From Sideroxyarcus sp. (GTDB lineage Bacteria > Pseudomonadota > Gammaproteobacteria > Burkholderiales > Gallionellaceae): a DNA stretch of 64,000 bases. Position 1 is the first letter of the stretch. Each line of letters begins with the position of its first letter. Both the position numbers and the translations under genes were made by a program. Below the pieces are notes generated by a model, which worked only from the letters and a program-made list of their open reading frames with translations, was not told the DNA's origin and ran no database searches. The stretch spans positions 1 to 64,000 of the forward strand of contig JAUSBC010000119.1 of the NCBI GenBank assembly GCA_030652215.1, in the 5' to 3' direction. Positions 1 through 9,055 of this stretch are shown here, in pieces.

Positions 1-86
1 AGCAGGAGGGCTCCGAGGCCGATATGGCCGGGGTTAGGGCGGGCGCAGCCATCGCACCAAGCTTGCCAGAGATGCTCTTCGTTCAT
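1..86 (-). CDS. RNase H-like protein, N-terminal fragment
   Basis: Reading leftwards from the ATG at 84-86 gives 28 residues with the motif WCDGCARPNPG, followed by HIGLGALL. This matches the first beta strand and glycine turn of RNase HI-like (reverse-transcriptase-like) domains, where the Asp (residue 12 here) is the first catalytic metal ligand. The gene runs off the left edge, so the remaining acidic residues cannot be checked. The family hydrolyses RNA in RNA-DNA hybrids; the role here is inferred only from the N-terminal motif. No good Shine-Dalgarno sequence is seen upstream. Confidence 0.55.
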   Translation of the reverse strand, partial: MNEEHLWQAWCDGCARPNPGHIGLGALL

Positions 87-217
87 GCCCACATGGTAGC
101 GAGCAAGGCGGTGTTTGTGCTGATTTTGTTTTGTTACGCCCAAGCTCGTGTGAACAATTCATCCATGAAACAATAGGGATCAGACTGTCCTCGGTTTGTG
201 AACATCTATGAATAGTG

Positions 218-658
218 CTAGTGATCTGCTGCTCTATCAGAAGAAGTCTCAAGTGTTTTATCTGAAGGAGTCTCCGTCTCTTTGGAGAAAGCCGCTACTT
301 TGCCGTCCCCGATGCTGATGCAATGCACTAGGTATGTCTTACCAGCGCGGGCATTTATTGTCACACGTGGATACCCCGTATAAGGGTACTTACTAGTAAC
401 CAGAAGAAGGTCATAACGCCCGGGTGCGACATGGACGCTATCTACGTTGCCCGTCTTCGTCGACGAGTCCAATTCCAAGTCTCTCACTGACAAGAATGAT
501 GTAGGCCAATACTCAGGATTCACCGCAGTATCAAATTTAATTATCGCCATATCTGACTTTGTGAGCCCATACGCATTTGACATCGTGAAAAATGGGGCAG
601 AACTGCATGAAATCAGGGCGGAAACAGATACTGCTGCGAGGAATGTATAGATTCTCAT
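218..658 (-). CDS. Putative lipoprotein, unknown function
   Basis: This encodes 146 residues beginning MRIYTFLAAVSVSALISC, a short basic start, a hydrophobic stretch and a lipobox (ALISC), so it is probably exported and lipidated at Cys18. The mature part has a region around VAPGRYDLLLVTSKY that resembles small beta-sandwich periplasmic proteins, but no named family is recognised. An in-frame ATG at 706 would add 16 residues; the start at 658 is preferred because it places the signal peptide at the N-terminus. It has the same architecture as the lipoprotein at 3135-3713, which suggests related roles; this is inference. Confidence 0.6.
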   Translation of the reverse strand: MRIYTFLAAVSVSALISCSSAPFFTMSNAYGLTKSDMAIIKFDTAVNPEYWPTSFLSVRDLELDSSTKTGNVDSVHVAPGRYDLLLVTSKYPYTGYPRVTINARAGKTYLVHCISIGDGKVAAFSKETETPSDKTLETSSDRAADH

Positions 659-706
659 ATTTAGTCCACGTGTGATGATAACGACCAATATACTAAACGG
701 ACGCAT

Positions 707-1089
707 TCGGTCAGTATTAAGAACAACACTGCGAGCAGTATAACAATTAAAATCAAACGGGTCAGGGCCAATAGGGGACCACGACCTTTTGACAGCCTAT
801 CGGCAGATCGTCATTGAGTGTGATTAAACGTGATTAAACGGGCCAGGCTCGGAATAGTCTCAGCAACTAAATCCGTCAGTCTTTACAGCCCCACTCACAA
901 TTGGCGTACCGCCAATCTTCAGGCCGTCGCGTGATCATCTGAGAATCGATGGGGGCAGACGCCATTGATCTTGTCCGGCAGGAAGTTGAGGGTCTAGACT
1001 CGCTGCGCTATCAACCGCTGCAGCCTCAGTTGTAATAGGGGAGTCTGTACCCTAGTATTTGAGCATCGTTGCTTCAAACCAGCTGATGT
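707..1089. other. Gene-free stretch with repeat copy
   Basis: I see no convincing coding sequence in these 383 bases. The stretch holds a tandem pair of the decamer TGATTAAACG at about 821-840 and, from 841, a copy of the dispersed CAAAGGGG/AAATCCGTCAG repeat listed separately. Confidence 0.5.
841..960 (+). repeat. Dispersed intergenic repeat, copy 1
   Basis: It contains CTCGGAATAGTCTCAGCAAC, then TAAATCCGTCAGTCTTTAC, then the perfect palindrome ATTGGCG-TAC-CGCCAAT at about 900-916, and TCGCGTGATCATC further on. The same words in the same order recur at 16135-16219 and 17645-17760. The repeat carries no ORF and is not a recognised insertion sequence. Confidence 0.6.
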
Positions 1090-3072
1090 CTACGGCACCA
1101 CCACGTACCTCGTCGGAGGACCCCATGGCAGGTATCCTCCGACGCGCCATATCGTTTTGTTCGACGTTATCAGTAGCCGTTGCTGCGATATATACCTGCT
1201 TCTATCTCCCGCAATAAGCTTGGTGAAAGTAGCTCCACCATCAGCGCTTGCAAACAAGCTCTCCGAGTCGCTCTTGACGTACAGCATTCCATCGCTGGAG
1301 GGTGCCATCGAAACAATGTTTTCTGTTGTGCAGCCGGTCATGGACCAGGTTGCACCACCGTCGGTGGTGCCGTATGCGCAGTTGCCGATGGTCGCCCATC
1401 CTTTTTGGGTTGATGCAAAGCCCATGTCGCCCGATGTAAAGCTGAAGTCGCTCTCTGTAAAGGTCGCGAGATTGGTACGCGACCATGTTGTCCCACCATC
1501 CCCGGTTTGCAGAATAAACAGTTGAAACGTGCTCGCATCTTTTCCCAGAACAAAGCCGTGCTGTGCATCGACGAACTGCACGCGCGTCAATCGTGCAGAC
1601 GTGGTGCTGTCCTGTTTTGTCCAACTGACACCAGAGTCTATCGTTTTATATATCTGCCCTGCGGCACCGACGATCCACCCCGTATTCAGATCGGTGAAAT
1701 ATACGTCTTCGAAATCACGGAATGGGCCGGAGACTTGGTCAGTATGCGGATCCATGCGTTGCCAAGTGACGCCGCCATCCGTTGTTTTGGAAACCGCACC
1801 CCACAATAACACTAGGGTCCAAGATGCAGGGCCGGTTTGGTAGTAATAACTCCCTCCACTACTTACCGCCCAACCATTGTTCGCATCAATGAAATAGACA
1901 TTTTTTCCGAACCCCGGGATTCCGCTGTCGCGCGCAACCCAAGTTGCGCCTCCGTCGGAGGTGGCAAATGCCGTATTTTCTGCGTTCACTATTCCATGCT
2001 GTGAATCGGTGAAGAAGCCGCCCCCAATATACGAGACATTCTGGGGATCAGGATGGGCGATAGTCCAGTTCAGCAGTCCGGCATCCACCGTCAGATACGC
2101 AACCGCACTGGTTGAAGTACCTGCCGAATTGGTCACAAGCACACGAAATTGGGTGCCATTTTCATAGAGTGTCAGGTTGCTTACGGTATAGCTTGCTGAT
2201 GTGGCGCCTGCGAGATCAATGAATCCGGGATCTGTCGGGCGGCGTTCCTGCCATTGATAGGTCAAGGGTCCGACACCGCTGGCAATAACCTCAAAGAAGG
2301 CGCTACCACCTACCGCCCCTTGCACGCTTGTCGGAGGGTTGACGATTGCGGGTAGTGCAACCACGTTTGTCACAGACAAGGTTGCCGTACTGCTGATCAC
2401 ATTTCCGAAGGTGTTGCGGATCACGACACGAAACACACTTCCATCGTCAGCAATAGCAGCAGGGTAGTACAGCCAATTGGATGTCGCTCCCGCAATGTCG
2501 GCGAAAGCGCTGTCCGCCGCGCCCGCCGCCTTCTTTTGCCACTGATACAAATTCGAGCTGCCCGCGGTTCCAACCACAAATACGGCCATCTGCGATTCCA
2601 CGACTGTCGTATCCTGCGGCTGTATCGAGATAGAAGGCACGTCTCCCACTGTCAGAGTTGCGTCGCGGCTGTAAATTGTCTGGTTGCCACTGGTAATCTT
2701 TGCGCGAAATGCTGCGCCGTTGTCGGCCAGGGTCGGGGAGGTGATGCTCAGCGTTTGGGAGGTGGCGCCATGAATGTCCGCGTAGCCGCCTGACTGATGA
2801 CGGCTCTGCCATTGAACTTGGAAAATATCCAAACAGGAGACTGAAACGGATAGTTCAGCCAAAGCGCCGACGGACACGGTCTTGTCTGTCGGCTGTACGG
2901 TGATTGTCAGGTTCGTTGCGTCGGGTGTGGGTGCACTCGGCCCGCCACCGCCACACCCGGTGATGGTGAGACAGGCAAAGACAGCGATGCGCAGTACTAG
3001 AGACCAATCGGTCCAAAACTGCACTGAAGAATAGCGGCTACGCACACCCCTCCCTCCGAACGCGACTACCAA
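1090..3072 (-). CDS. Lipoprotein with Ig-like and BNR/YCF48-type repeats
   Basis: The 660-residue product has a basic N-terminus, a hydrophobic segment and a lipobox ending in Cys40 followed by four glycines (TITGCGGGG). Residues of about 55-330 form three repeats of the type QWQ...DIxGATS...L..NG..FR, typical of bacterial immunoglobulin-like domains. From about 335 on there are YCF48/BNR-type propeller blades such as TSDGGATW, TTDGGVTW, TIDSGVSW and ADGGATF. This suggests a surface or periplasmic beta-rich binding protein. The start is the first ATG; a GTG 29 codons in would remove the basic N-terminus. The ligand is unknown. Confidence 0.75.
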   Translation of the reverse strand: MVVAFGGRGVRSRYSSVQFWTDWSLVLRIAVFACLTITGCGGGGPSAPTPDATNLTITVQPTDKTVSVGALAELSVSVSCLDIFQVQWQSRHQSGGYADIHGATSQTLSITSPTLADNGAAFRAKITSGNQTIYSRDATLTVGDVPSISIQPQDTTVVESQMAVFVVGTAGSSNLYQWQKKAAGAADSAFADIAGATSNWLYYPAAIADDGSVFRVVIRNTFGNVISSTATLSVTNVVALPAIVNPPTSVQGAVGGSAFFEVIASGVGPLTYQWQERRPTDPGFIDLAGATSASYTVSNLTLYENGTQFRVLVTNSAGTSTSAVAYLTVDAGLLNWTIAHPDPQNVSYIGGGFFTDSQHGIVNAENTAFATSDGGATWVARDSGIPGFGKNVYFIDANNGWAVSSGGSYYYQTGPASWTLVLLWGAVSKTTDGGVTWQRMDPHTDQVSGPFRDFEDVYFTDLNTGWIVGAAGQIYKTIDSGVSWTKQDSTTSARLTRVQFVDAQHGFVLGKDASTFQLFILQTGDGGTTWSRTNLATFTESDFSFTSGDMGFASTQKGWATIGNCAYGTTDGGATWSMTGCTTENIVSMAPSSDGMLYVKSDSESLFASADGGATFTKLIAGDRSRYISQQRLLITSNKTIWRVGGYLPWGPPTRYVVVP

Positions 3073-3100
3073 GGCAGCCTGGTCGTGAAACTCCGGTAAT

Positions 3101-3126
3101 CAAAGGGGCCTGGCTCGAATATTCAA
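3101..3126 (+). repeat. Dispersed repeat, short fragment
   Basis: CAAAGGGGCCTGGCTCGAAT followed by ATTC matches the head of the dispersed repeat family. Only the first 26 bases are present, between the lipoprotein gene start at 3072 and the lipoprotein gene end at 3135. Confidence 0.45.
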
Positions 3127-3134
3127 TGCGCATA

Positions 3135-3713
3135 CTATTTTGACGGCATCTGTATTGTTATCGTTTTGGCTGCGCAAAAGTTTGAATTCGTCTTCATTAT
3201 CGTCATCGGTTGGACAACCAACTTATCCGTGAACTTTGGGTAATTTTCGTCCAGAAAAGTACGGACTTTATTCTCGTCGAGGGTGAGCGCGTATCTCAGT
3301 CCACCATCATCGAATGCGTAGTTCAGATCGCCCGCATAATTTACAACACCAGGCATGACCACAAATGTGGGGGAATCGGCTCCTTGGCATGGTCCATATG
3401 TCCTTCCTTCGGGAAATATCAGGGAAACGCCTAATGCCTGTGACCCGCTAGTTCGTCTCGCTTTGACAACGATGTAGCCTTTCTCAGGATTCACATTGAT
3501 TTCCGGAACGTCCAGGTGTGGTCTATTCCAGGTATTGTTCTCGGTACCTCCACGAGTAAGATGAATTCTGTAGTTCGGCGATAGGCCAAAAACCAGTATT
3601 CCCGCATCTGCGTCCAATTGAGGATTGGTTCCAACCGGAATATTTGTGGTTCCGCATGCGCTGATTAAAAGAGTGATTGAAAGAATTGTTGCTACTTTGA
3701 AAAGTTTAATCAT
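3135..3713 (-). CDS. Putative lipoprotein, unknown function
   Basis: The product has 192 residues with a textbook lipoprotein signal, MIKLFKVATILSITLLISAC, lipidated at Cys20. The mature part is mostly polar with many beta-prone stretches (GYIVVKARRTSG, VSLIFPEGRTYGPC) and two further cysteines. No family is recognised. It follows the Ig/BNR lipoprotein on the same strand and resembles the product of 218-658 in size and layout. GC content is lower than in the housekeeping genes of the window, consistent with accessory status. Confidence 0.7.
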   Translation of the reverse strand: MIKLFKVATILSITLLISACGTTNIPVGTNPQLDADAGILVFGLSPNYRIHLTRGGTENNTWNRPHLDVPEINVNPEKGYIVVKARRTSGSQALGVSLIFPEGRTYGPCQGADSPTFVVMPGVVNYAGDLNYAFDDGGLRYALTLDENKVRTFLDENYPKFTDKLVVQPMTIMKTNSNFCAAKTITIQMPSK

Positions 3714-3790
3714 GAATTTGCCCGGCTTCTTGGTTTATGGAGTTCACCTGTGTTGAATTATTTCATGCCCGATTCTTCAATGAAAGAGAC

Positions 3791-3870
3791 TCAAAGGGGT
3801 CTGGTTCGTAGAATATTTGGGGGACAGGTTGCATTGTTTGCCACAACCAAATCAGTCAACCTTTACGAGT
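3791..3870 (+). repeat. Dispersed intergenic repeat, copy 2
   Basis: It starts CTCAAAGGGGTCTGGTTCG, continues with AGAATATT and, after a divergent stretch, CAAATCAGTCAACCTTTACG. It lies directly 5' of the promoter-like element at 3958-4084, just as the copy at 17645 lies 5' of the second promoter-like element. Confidence 0.55.
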
Positions 3871-3957
3871 TGCAAAACCAAAGGTACCTGAGTGAATCGT
3901 TCATCCAACGCAATGCCCGCGTCTGAATTCGATTTGCAAACCTCGTTGCCTGAAGAT

Positions 3958-4084
3958 GCCCGTCTTTACTGGCTTGCAGGGCATTTTCCTGTTGCCATTC
4001 CTTAACAACATGACTACGGCCTACGCGAAGGTCTATACCTTTTGGCATATGGTCTGGTTGTATCTTTGCTGCTAGATTGCGCGC
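3958..4084 (+). promoter_or_regulatory. Promoter-like element, copy A
   Basis: These 127 bases correspond to 17799-17925 box for box with identical spacing: GCCCGT-N-TTTACTG, CATTTTC, then 27 variable bases, then a 35-base block with only 2 differences that contains AAGGTCTATACCTT (arms AAGGT/ACCTT) and TTGGCATAT, then 16 variable bases, then TGCTG-Y-TAGATTGCGCGC. TAGATT could be a -10 box; there is no consensus -35, so an activator-dependent promoter is the simplest reading. It ends 90 bp before the lipoprotein start at 4175. Confidence 0.5.
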
Positions 4085-4174
4085 TTCGCGCCAACAGGAC
4101 TTCGGTGCGTTATGCAAGCGGGGCAAGCGGTCTTGTTGCCCCGTCAACCAGTAATTCATAAAGGGGAGGATTCG

Positions 4175-5047
4175 ATGTTGAAGCGAAATATCGCGTTGTT
4201 GCTTATTCCATTGCTGCTCGGGGCATGTGCAACTCCATTGCGCGTGAACCTGACCACCGAACAGCGCGCCAAGATCAGCGAACTGAAACCGCGCGTAATC
4301 GTGATCCAGGATGAAGTGATCGCCGCCGTAATGCCGTCGCAAGTCAGCATGGCGACGGGCGGAGGCCTTATAGGCGCCATGATTGACGGCGCGATTACAA
4401 ATAAACGCGTCCAGGAATCTCAGAAGATCATGGGGCCCTTCTACGCCGCCATTGAAAATGTCGATTACCGCAAGGAATTCGATGGCGTCATCCGGCAGGA
4501 ACTGGCGAAGTACCCTATCAAAACGGGCCAAATCGTATCTACACCGCGTATGTTCAACAACGCCGAACTCGCGCGATTGACGGATGAGCTTCAGCCTGGC
4601 CAGGCGTTGCTGGTGATAGTGCCACGCTATTTCCTGACCATGGATTTCCGCAATCTCGATTCCGAAGCCTGGGTGACGATGTGGGTCAAAGGTCAAACTG
4701 CTGCTCCCATCCACCGCGGCGTGCTGTATTACCAATCGAAGCCGGTGGGTACTGGCGGCAAAGCATCGATAGACCTGTGGGCCGCCGGGAACGCTGAACT
4801 GTTCCGCACGACCATGCACGATTCTGTCGCGGAGATGACGAAGCTCATCCTCATGGAGGTCGAAGTAAGCGCGACGCCAGCGAAGACCGGCGAATCAAAG
4901 CTTTTCGCTTTCAACACCGGGGTACAACAGGTTGAGATCAAGGGTCGCCAGCTTCAGGAAACCGCCAGCCGCACCGTAATGCTTGGCGACGATGGCAAGA
5001 TTTATTCCCTGCCCAAGGCGCAGTCCGCCGCAGTGGCGCAACGTTAA
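4175..5047 (+). CDS. Putative lipoprotein of unknown family
   Basis: The product has 290 residues. The start chosen is the ATG behind a strong ribosome binding site (AAGGGGAGG, 4161-4169), giving MLKRNIALLLIPLLLGAC with a lipobox and Cys18. Upstream in-frame starts lack such a site. A glycine-rich hydrophobic patch, ATGGGLIGAMIDGAI, lies near residue 58 and may insert into or lie on a membrane. The next gene, 12 bp downstream, encodes an exported protein, so the two are probably one operon acting at the cell envelope. Transcription is likely driven by the element at 3958-4084. Function unknown. Confidence 0.75.
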   Translation: MLKRNIALLLIPLLLGACATPLRVNLTTEQRAKISELKPRVIVIQDEVIAAVMPSQVSMATGGGLIGAMIDGAITNKRVQESQKIMGPFYAAIENVDYRKEFDGVIRQELAKYPIKTGQIVSTPRMFNNAELARLTDELQPGQALLVIVPRYFLTMDFRNLDSEAWVTMWVKGQTAAPIHRGVLYYQSKPVGTGGKASIDLWAAGNAELFRTTMHDSVAEMTKLILMEVEVSATPAKTGESKLFAFNTGVQQVEIKGRQLQETASRTVMLGDDGKIYSLPKAQSAAVAQR

Positions 5048-5059
5048 GAGGATCCGGCA

Positions 5060-5695
5060 ATGAAACGAGTCAATCTCAACACAATTTGCATCGCGCTTCT
5101 TGGCGCGCTGTCGATAACGGCTTTTGCTGCGCCCGTGGCCGATGTGCCGCTTGAAATGAACTACGATCGCACTGTTCGCGAGACGCTGCCGACGCAATAC
5201 GAAGATCTCTGCCCGATCCGGGTGGTCGCTACCGTCGATGCACGGCAGAACAAGGAAACGATCGGGCAATCGATGAACGGTGCGCTGTTAAGCGGCGACA
5301 TGAGTAAGTGGGTCACTGACGGTTTGGCCGATCTAAAAAGTTACGGCGCCGAAGTCGAGGTCGGCACCGGCGAAGATCGGCCGCACAAAGGCGTGTTGAT
5401 CAAGACTACGCTGACCCGCGCCTATACTTGGCAGGTTGGACTGAAGATATTCAGCATGGTGGCGCTGAAGACACAGTTCGTAAACAGCGACGGTGTTATC
5501 CAGGAGAAGTACTACCGTGCTCATGGAGACAAGACCAATATGTGGGGCGCCAGTTCGGAGTATGTAACGACGCTTAACTATGGTCTCAACAACCTGCTGC
5601 CGGTGATTGCCCAGGATCTGGTCTTGCTATGCAAGGGTTCACCAGTGGAAAAGTACTCGTACGCTGGTCCTCCGGCTGCTGAGCCAAAGAAATAG
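5060..5695 (+). CDS. Exported protein, partner of upstream lipoprotein
   Basis: The product has 211 residues with a Sec-type signal peptide (about residues 1-23, cleavage near AFA-AP) and no lipobox cysteine. AAGAGGAT lies just before the ATG. The mature protein has two cysteines (in EDLCPIRV and LVLLCKGS) that could form a disulfide in the periplasm. No named family is recognised. The 12-bp gap to the lipoprotein gene supports co-transcription and a shared envelope role; this is inference from position only. Confidence 0.7.
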   Translation: MKRVNLNTICIALLGALSITAFAAPVADVPLEMNYDRTVRETLPTQYEDLCPIRVVATVDARQNKETIGQSMNGALLSGDMSKWVTDGLADLKSYGAEVEVGTGEDRPHKGVLIKTTLTRAYTWQVGLKIFSMVALKTQFVNSDGVIQEKYYRAHGDKTNMWGASSEYVTTLNYGLNNLLPVIAQDLVLLCKGSPVEKYSYAGPPAAEPKK

Positions 5696-5919
5696 CGCGC
5701 AAGGCGAACGCCTGCAGTAATCGATAGCGATCAATGGGGTCGGCCTCCATTGATCCGCTCTCGAAGTCAATAAAGTCATCGGTACCGGAGCCCAATTGAT
5801 TTGGAAGGAAATCGGTTCCATCCCCTGTACGCCGTCGAACTTATCCGCCGAGCCGAAACAGTGGAGGATGTAGAGATGGAATCGAAGCTGCCTCACTTGG
5901 TTTTCTGGTGGAGAAATAT

Positions 5920-7257
5920 ATGATCAGCCACAAAGCACTGTATCGCCATATCTTCATTATTTTTGCATTGATGACTCTGATTTTCGCTCGGCCTATTCTA
6001 GCGCAGGCGGAGGAGAATGCGGAATTTTCGGAAGACAGTGCTTTTTTTCAGAAGTCCTATTTACTGCTCTCTACAAAGCGATACGAAGAGCTTGATCAGC
6101 TCTACAAACAATATGTCGACTTGTATGCCGACCATCAAATTACCGCTGAAGAACTAGCGAAAAAGTTTGGGACGTTTGCAAGGACGCCGGGGCTGGACCC
6201 CAGATACGATGAATGGATAGAAGCCTTTCCTGCATCATATTCGGCAAGACTGGCTCGCGGCATATGCCGCTCGAACTCTGCCTGGGAAAAACGCGGTAGC
6301 AACATGGCACGCAATACGTCAGACGCGCAATTTCGCGGTTTTGGTGAAACGCTGCTCGAAGCCCGTTCCGATCTTGAGGCTTCGCTCGCTCTGGATTCCC
6401 GCCCGGTAAACAGCTACCGCTATCTTATTCGAGTCACAAAAGGGTTAGGCCACGATGGTCAGGAGGTTGTCAGGGTTGATTGGCACGACTTGCTCGACGC
6501 AGTGTTAAGACTAGATCTAAAAGCAGTCATAGCCTTTTTCCGCGATCTGTTTCAAGACTCCGGCGCTTCACGTCACAATACTAAACGCGGCTTGCTCGAT
6601 GCGGCGCTAAAACTCGATCCGGAAGCAATGAATGTTCGCTTCGAATATATGGATTCTATTACTCCCAAATGGGGGGGTAGCGAAGGAATGCTGGAAGAGT
6701 TCTATGCTGAATGCAATCAGTCGTCGATGAGCGACAAGAACAAGAAGGTCATGGAAGGAAAATACTACTTTTCACTTGGAGAGCAGGCCCGCTTCGATAA
6801 GGATTTCAAATCTGCGGCCGACTACTTTTACAAGTACTACCTCACCAACAAAGAGCCGGCCAATCTTCAATTGGCCGGACAAGCGTTGCTGGACGGAGAC
6901 TTTAACGATCTGGCTTTTGAGCGCTTCGATGAGTTGGTCAAGAATCACCCGGAGTACTCCTACGGCTACGAACTGCGCGGCACGCTGAATGAACACCATA
7001 TCAAGGATATTGAGAATGCAATCAAGGACTATCTGGTCGCCTCTGAGCGTGGCGCCAATTGGTCGCAAAACCGCATGGGCTGGTTTTACATGATGGGCAT
7101 CAATGTCCCGGTCGATTACGTCAAGGCAAAGCATCAGCTTGATTTGGCCGCCATGCAGGGAAATATTACGGCAAAAGAGAATCTGATCACTCTCGAACGC
7201 TTGCTTGGTCAGCCCGGTGCGCCCGCATCGACCAACGCCATGCAGCCAGGCAGCTAG
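5920..7257 (+). CDS. DUF4034/Sel1-type helical repeat protein
   Basis: The product has 445 residues. GGTGGAG at 5907-5913 supports the ATG at 5920; a GTG at 5908 overlaps that site. A hydrophobic N-terminal segment (about 10-28) looks like a signal peptide or anchor. The body is alpha-helical with TPR-like repeats; YEELDQLYKQYVDLYADHQ, WIEAFPASYSARLARG and the later family-like arrangement fit DUF4034 proteins, and the end (GANWSQNRMGWFYMMG...LDLAAMQGN) looks like a Sel1 repeat. It may act as a periplasmic scaffold. It lies 62 bp before the glutaredoxin-like gene and may be transcribed with it. Confidence 0.7.
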   Translation: MISHKALYRHIFIIFALMTLIFARPILAQAEENAEFSEDSAFFQKSYLLLSTKRYEELDQLYKQYVDLYADHQITAEELAKKFGTFARTPGLDPRYDEWIEAFPASYSARLARGICRSNSAWEKRGSNMARNTSDAQFRGFGETLLEARSDLEASLALDSRPVNSYRYLIRVTKGLGHDGQEVVRVDWHDLLDAVLRLDLKAVIAFFRDLFQDSGASRHNTKRGLLDAALKLDPEAMNVRFEYMDSITPKWGGSEGMLEEFYAECNQSSMSDKNKKVMEGKYYFSLGEQARFDKDFKSAADYFYKYYLTNKEPANLQLAGQALLDGDFNDLAFERFDELVKNHPEYSYGYELRGTLNEHHIKDIENAIKDYLVASERGANWSQNRMGWFYMMGINVPVDYVKAKHQLDLAAMQGNITAKENLITLERLLGQPGAPASTNAMQPGS

Positions 7258-7319
7258 CCTTCAAACCAATAAGTATTCAGCCAATCCTGAGCTGACATTT
7301 TGCAAAAGGAAATCGCATC

Positions 7320-7952
7320 ATGCGTAAATTGATCATTGTGGCACTCATCGCCGTCGGTATCTGGTATTGGCAAAAACATGGCTCTTCGCATGAGCCTCTG
7401 CTGGACGAGGCCGGTAATCCGGCGGTCGAGATTTATACCGCAATACAATGCGGCTCCCCCTGCCAGCAGGCCATCGACATTCTGGATGCCAGAGGCGTTC
7501 CCTACCAGAGAATTAATCTCAACCTGGAGGATGAGCAAAATGAAGACGTAAAACACTGGAGAAGCATCGGCGAGAACATGCTCCCGCTCACACTTGCAGG
7601 CAACTCCAAGGTCAAGAGTTCGTCCAAGTGGGAACTGATCGGCCTACTGGGCGATAACTTTGGCGACCAATATCTCACGCAGGATGAGAAAGGATATTTC
7701 AGCCGGCATTTTGATGCGAATGGTTCTCCAAAAGTTGTAATGTACGGTGCGGCCTGGTGTCCGGGTTGTGCTGCACTGCGCAAAGAATTCGAAGCACATG
7801 GCGTCGACTATGTCGACATCGACGTGGAAAAAAGCGGCGAGTTCGACAAAATGACGAGAGTCATGGATATACCCGGTTACCCGGCAACCTGGGTTGGCTA
7901 TACCCGAGTGCATGGAGTAACGTACAGCGACGTTAAAGCAGTGATGAACTAG
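7320..7952 (+). CDS. Membrane-anchored double glutaredoxin-like protein
   Basis: The product has 210 residues with one N-terminal membrane helix (residues 2-18) and two thioredoxin-fold units. The first has CGSPC (Cys44, Cys48) and the second has WCPGC (Cys147, Cys150) with the GYPATW stretch (residues 186-191) supplying the expected cis-Pro. CPGC is a typical dithiol glutaredoxin/thioredoxin-like active site; the CxxxC of the first unit is atypical and may be structural or a metal/thiol site. Membrane topology suggests redox work at the cytoplasmic membrane. AAGGA precedes the ATG. Confidence 0.8.
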   Translation: MRKLIIVALIAVGIWYWQKHGSSHEPLLDEAGNPAVEIYTAIQCGSPCQQAIDILDARGVPYQRINLNLEDEQNEDVKHWRSIGENMLPLTLAGNSKVKSSSKWELIGLLGDNFGDQYLTQDEKGYFSRHFDANGSPKVVMYGAAWCPGCAALRKEFEAHGVDYVDIDVEKSGEFDKMTRVMDIPGYPATWVGYTRVHGVTYSDVKAVMN

Positions 7953-8161
7953 CAGGTGTCATGTAGCCGCAGTTGCATATATTGTTGTGATTTGTTTTCG
8001 ACTTATATTTGTGGTCAAAACAATTGCGATACTGACTCCATTTTTCACCCACAATATTTCCATCCATGATCCGTCTTCACTGGCATGGACGCGACTTTAA
8101 CTGCTTACCTGCAAAAATCTGTGGTTTTGCCTTGGCTGTTTAACAACCGTGGGGGAATTGC

Positions 8162-9001
8162 TTGCGAATCCATCATCTGAATTGCGCGACGCTTTGTCCG
8201 GTGAGCGCCAAGCTTATCAATGGAGCTGGGGGTTTATTTTCGCCAGCGCTAATGATCTGCCATTGTCTTTTGATCGAGACCAAGAGCAATTTAATTCTTG
8301 TCGATACCGGCCTTGGAGTACAGGATTTGGCGCATCCAGACCCACTGGGGTTTATCTTTCGCAACCTCATCAGACCCAAGCTGAGTCTTGCTGAAACTGC
8401 GGTTGAGCAGGTAAAAAAGCTCGGGTTTAGTCCTGGTGACGTCAAGCATATCGTTGTCACCCATCTCGATTTGGATCATGCCGGTGGGCTGCCGGATTTT
8501 CCCGGGGCGGAGATCCATGTTTCAGGCCTTGAGTATAGTTCGGCGATGGCCAGCAACTCATTTCGGGACAAGTTCAGATATCGCCCCGAGCACTGGTTAC
8601 ATCAACCGAAGTGGAAAACACATGCAATTTCCGGCGAAAAATGGTTCGGGTTTGATGCAGTCCGCACGATTGTCGAGGGAGAAACAGAGGTGTTGTTAAT
8701 TCCTTTGCGGGGGCACACCACCGGCCACTGCGGGGTTGCCGTTAAGTCGGAGGATAAGTGGATTCTGAACTGCGGCGACGCCTACTTTTTCCACGCCGAA
8801 ATGTCCCCCCGGCCAGATTGCACACCGGGGCTCAACATTTTCCAAAGATTGCTGGAGAGTGATCATGGGGCAAGGATGAATAATCAACAGCGCCTGCGCG
8901 AACTAAAACAAAATCACGGCAGCGACATACAATTATTCTGCTCTCATGATCACAGTGAATTTTGCGTTTGCACAGAATCAAGCAGGCCAGGCTCAAATTG
9001 A
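8162..9001 (+). CDS. MBL-fold hydrolase, lactonase-like
   Basis: The product has 279 residues with the metallo-beta-lactamase motif HLDLDH (His101, Asp103, Asp105, His106), then GHTTGHCG and NCGDAYF supplying later ligands, and a C-terminal CSHDHSEF. The start is a TTG behind GGGGGAA; it gives MRIHHLNCATLCP, which is how members of this lactonase-like branch usually begin. The family includes N-acyl-homoserine lactonases (AttM/AiiA type), but quorum quenching is only a possibility. The gene stands alone and converges with the lipoprotein gene at 9056-9832. Confidence 0.8.
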   Translation: MRIHHLNCATLCPVSAKLINGAGGLFSPALMICHCLLIETKSNLILVDTGLGVQDLAHPDPLGFIFRNLIRPKLSLAETAVEQVKKLGFSPGDVKHIVVTHLDLDHAGGLPDFPGAEIHVSGLEYSSAMASNSFRDKFRYRPEHWLHQPKWKTHAISGEKWFGFDAVRTIVEGETEVLLIPLRGHTTGHCGVAVKSEDKWILNCGDAYFFHAEMSPRPDCTPGLNIFQRLLESDHGARMNNQQRLRELKQNHGSDIQLFCSHDHSEFCVCTESSRPGSN

Positions 9002-9028
9002 TTTTTCGTAAAACTATATTGAGCCTGG
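8987..9028. terminator. Bidirectional hairpin between convergent genes
   Basis: Perfect 10-bp arms CCAGGCTCAA (8987-8996) and TTGAGCCTGG (9019-9028) around an AT-rich loop. It spans the stop codon of the MBL gene and lies 28 bp from the end of the convergent gene. There is no clear T-run on either side, so termination strength is uncertain. Confidence 0.5.
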
Positions 9029-9055
9029 ACCGCTTCGTGACTGCCTCAGTTTTGA

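Noticed and set aside
3863-4819. 318-codon minus-strand open frame
   Set aside because: It lies opposite the promoter-like element and the lipoprotein gene, which has a signal peptide and strong ribosome binding site. It is a mirror frame.
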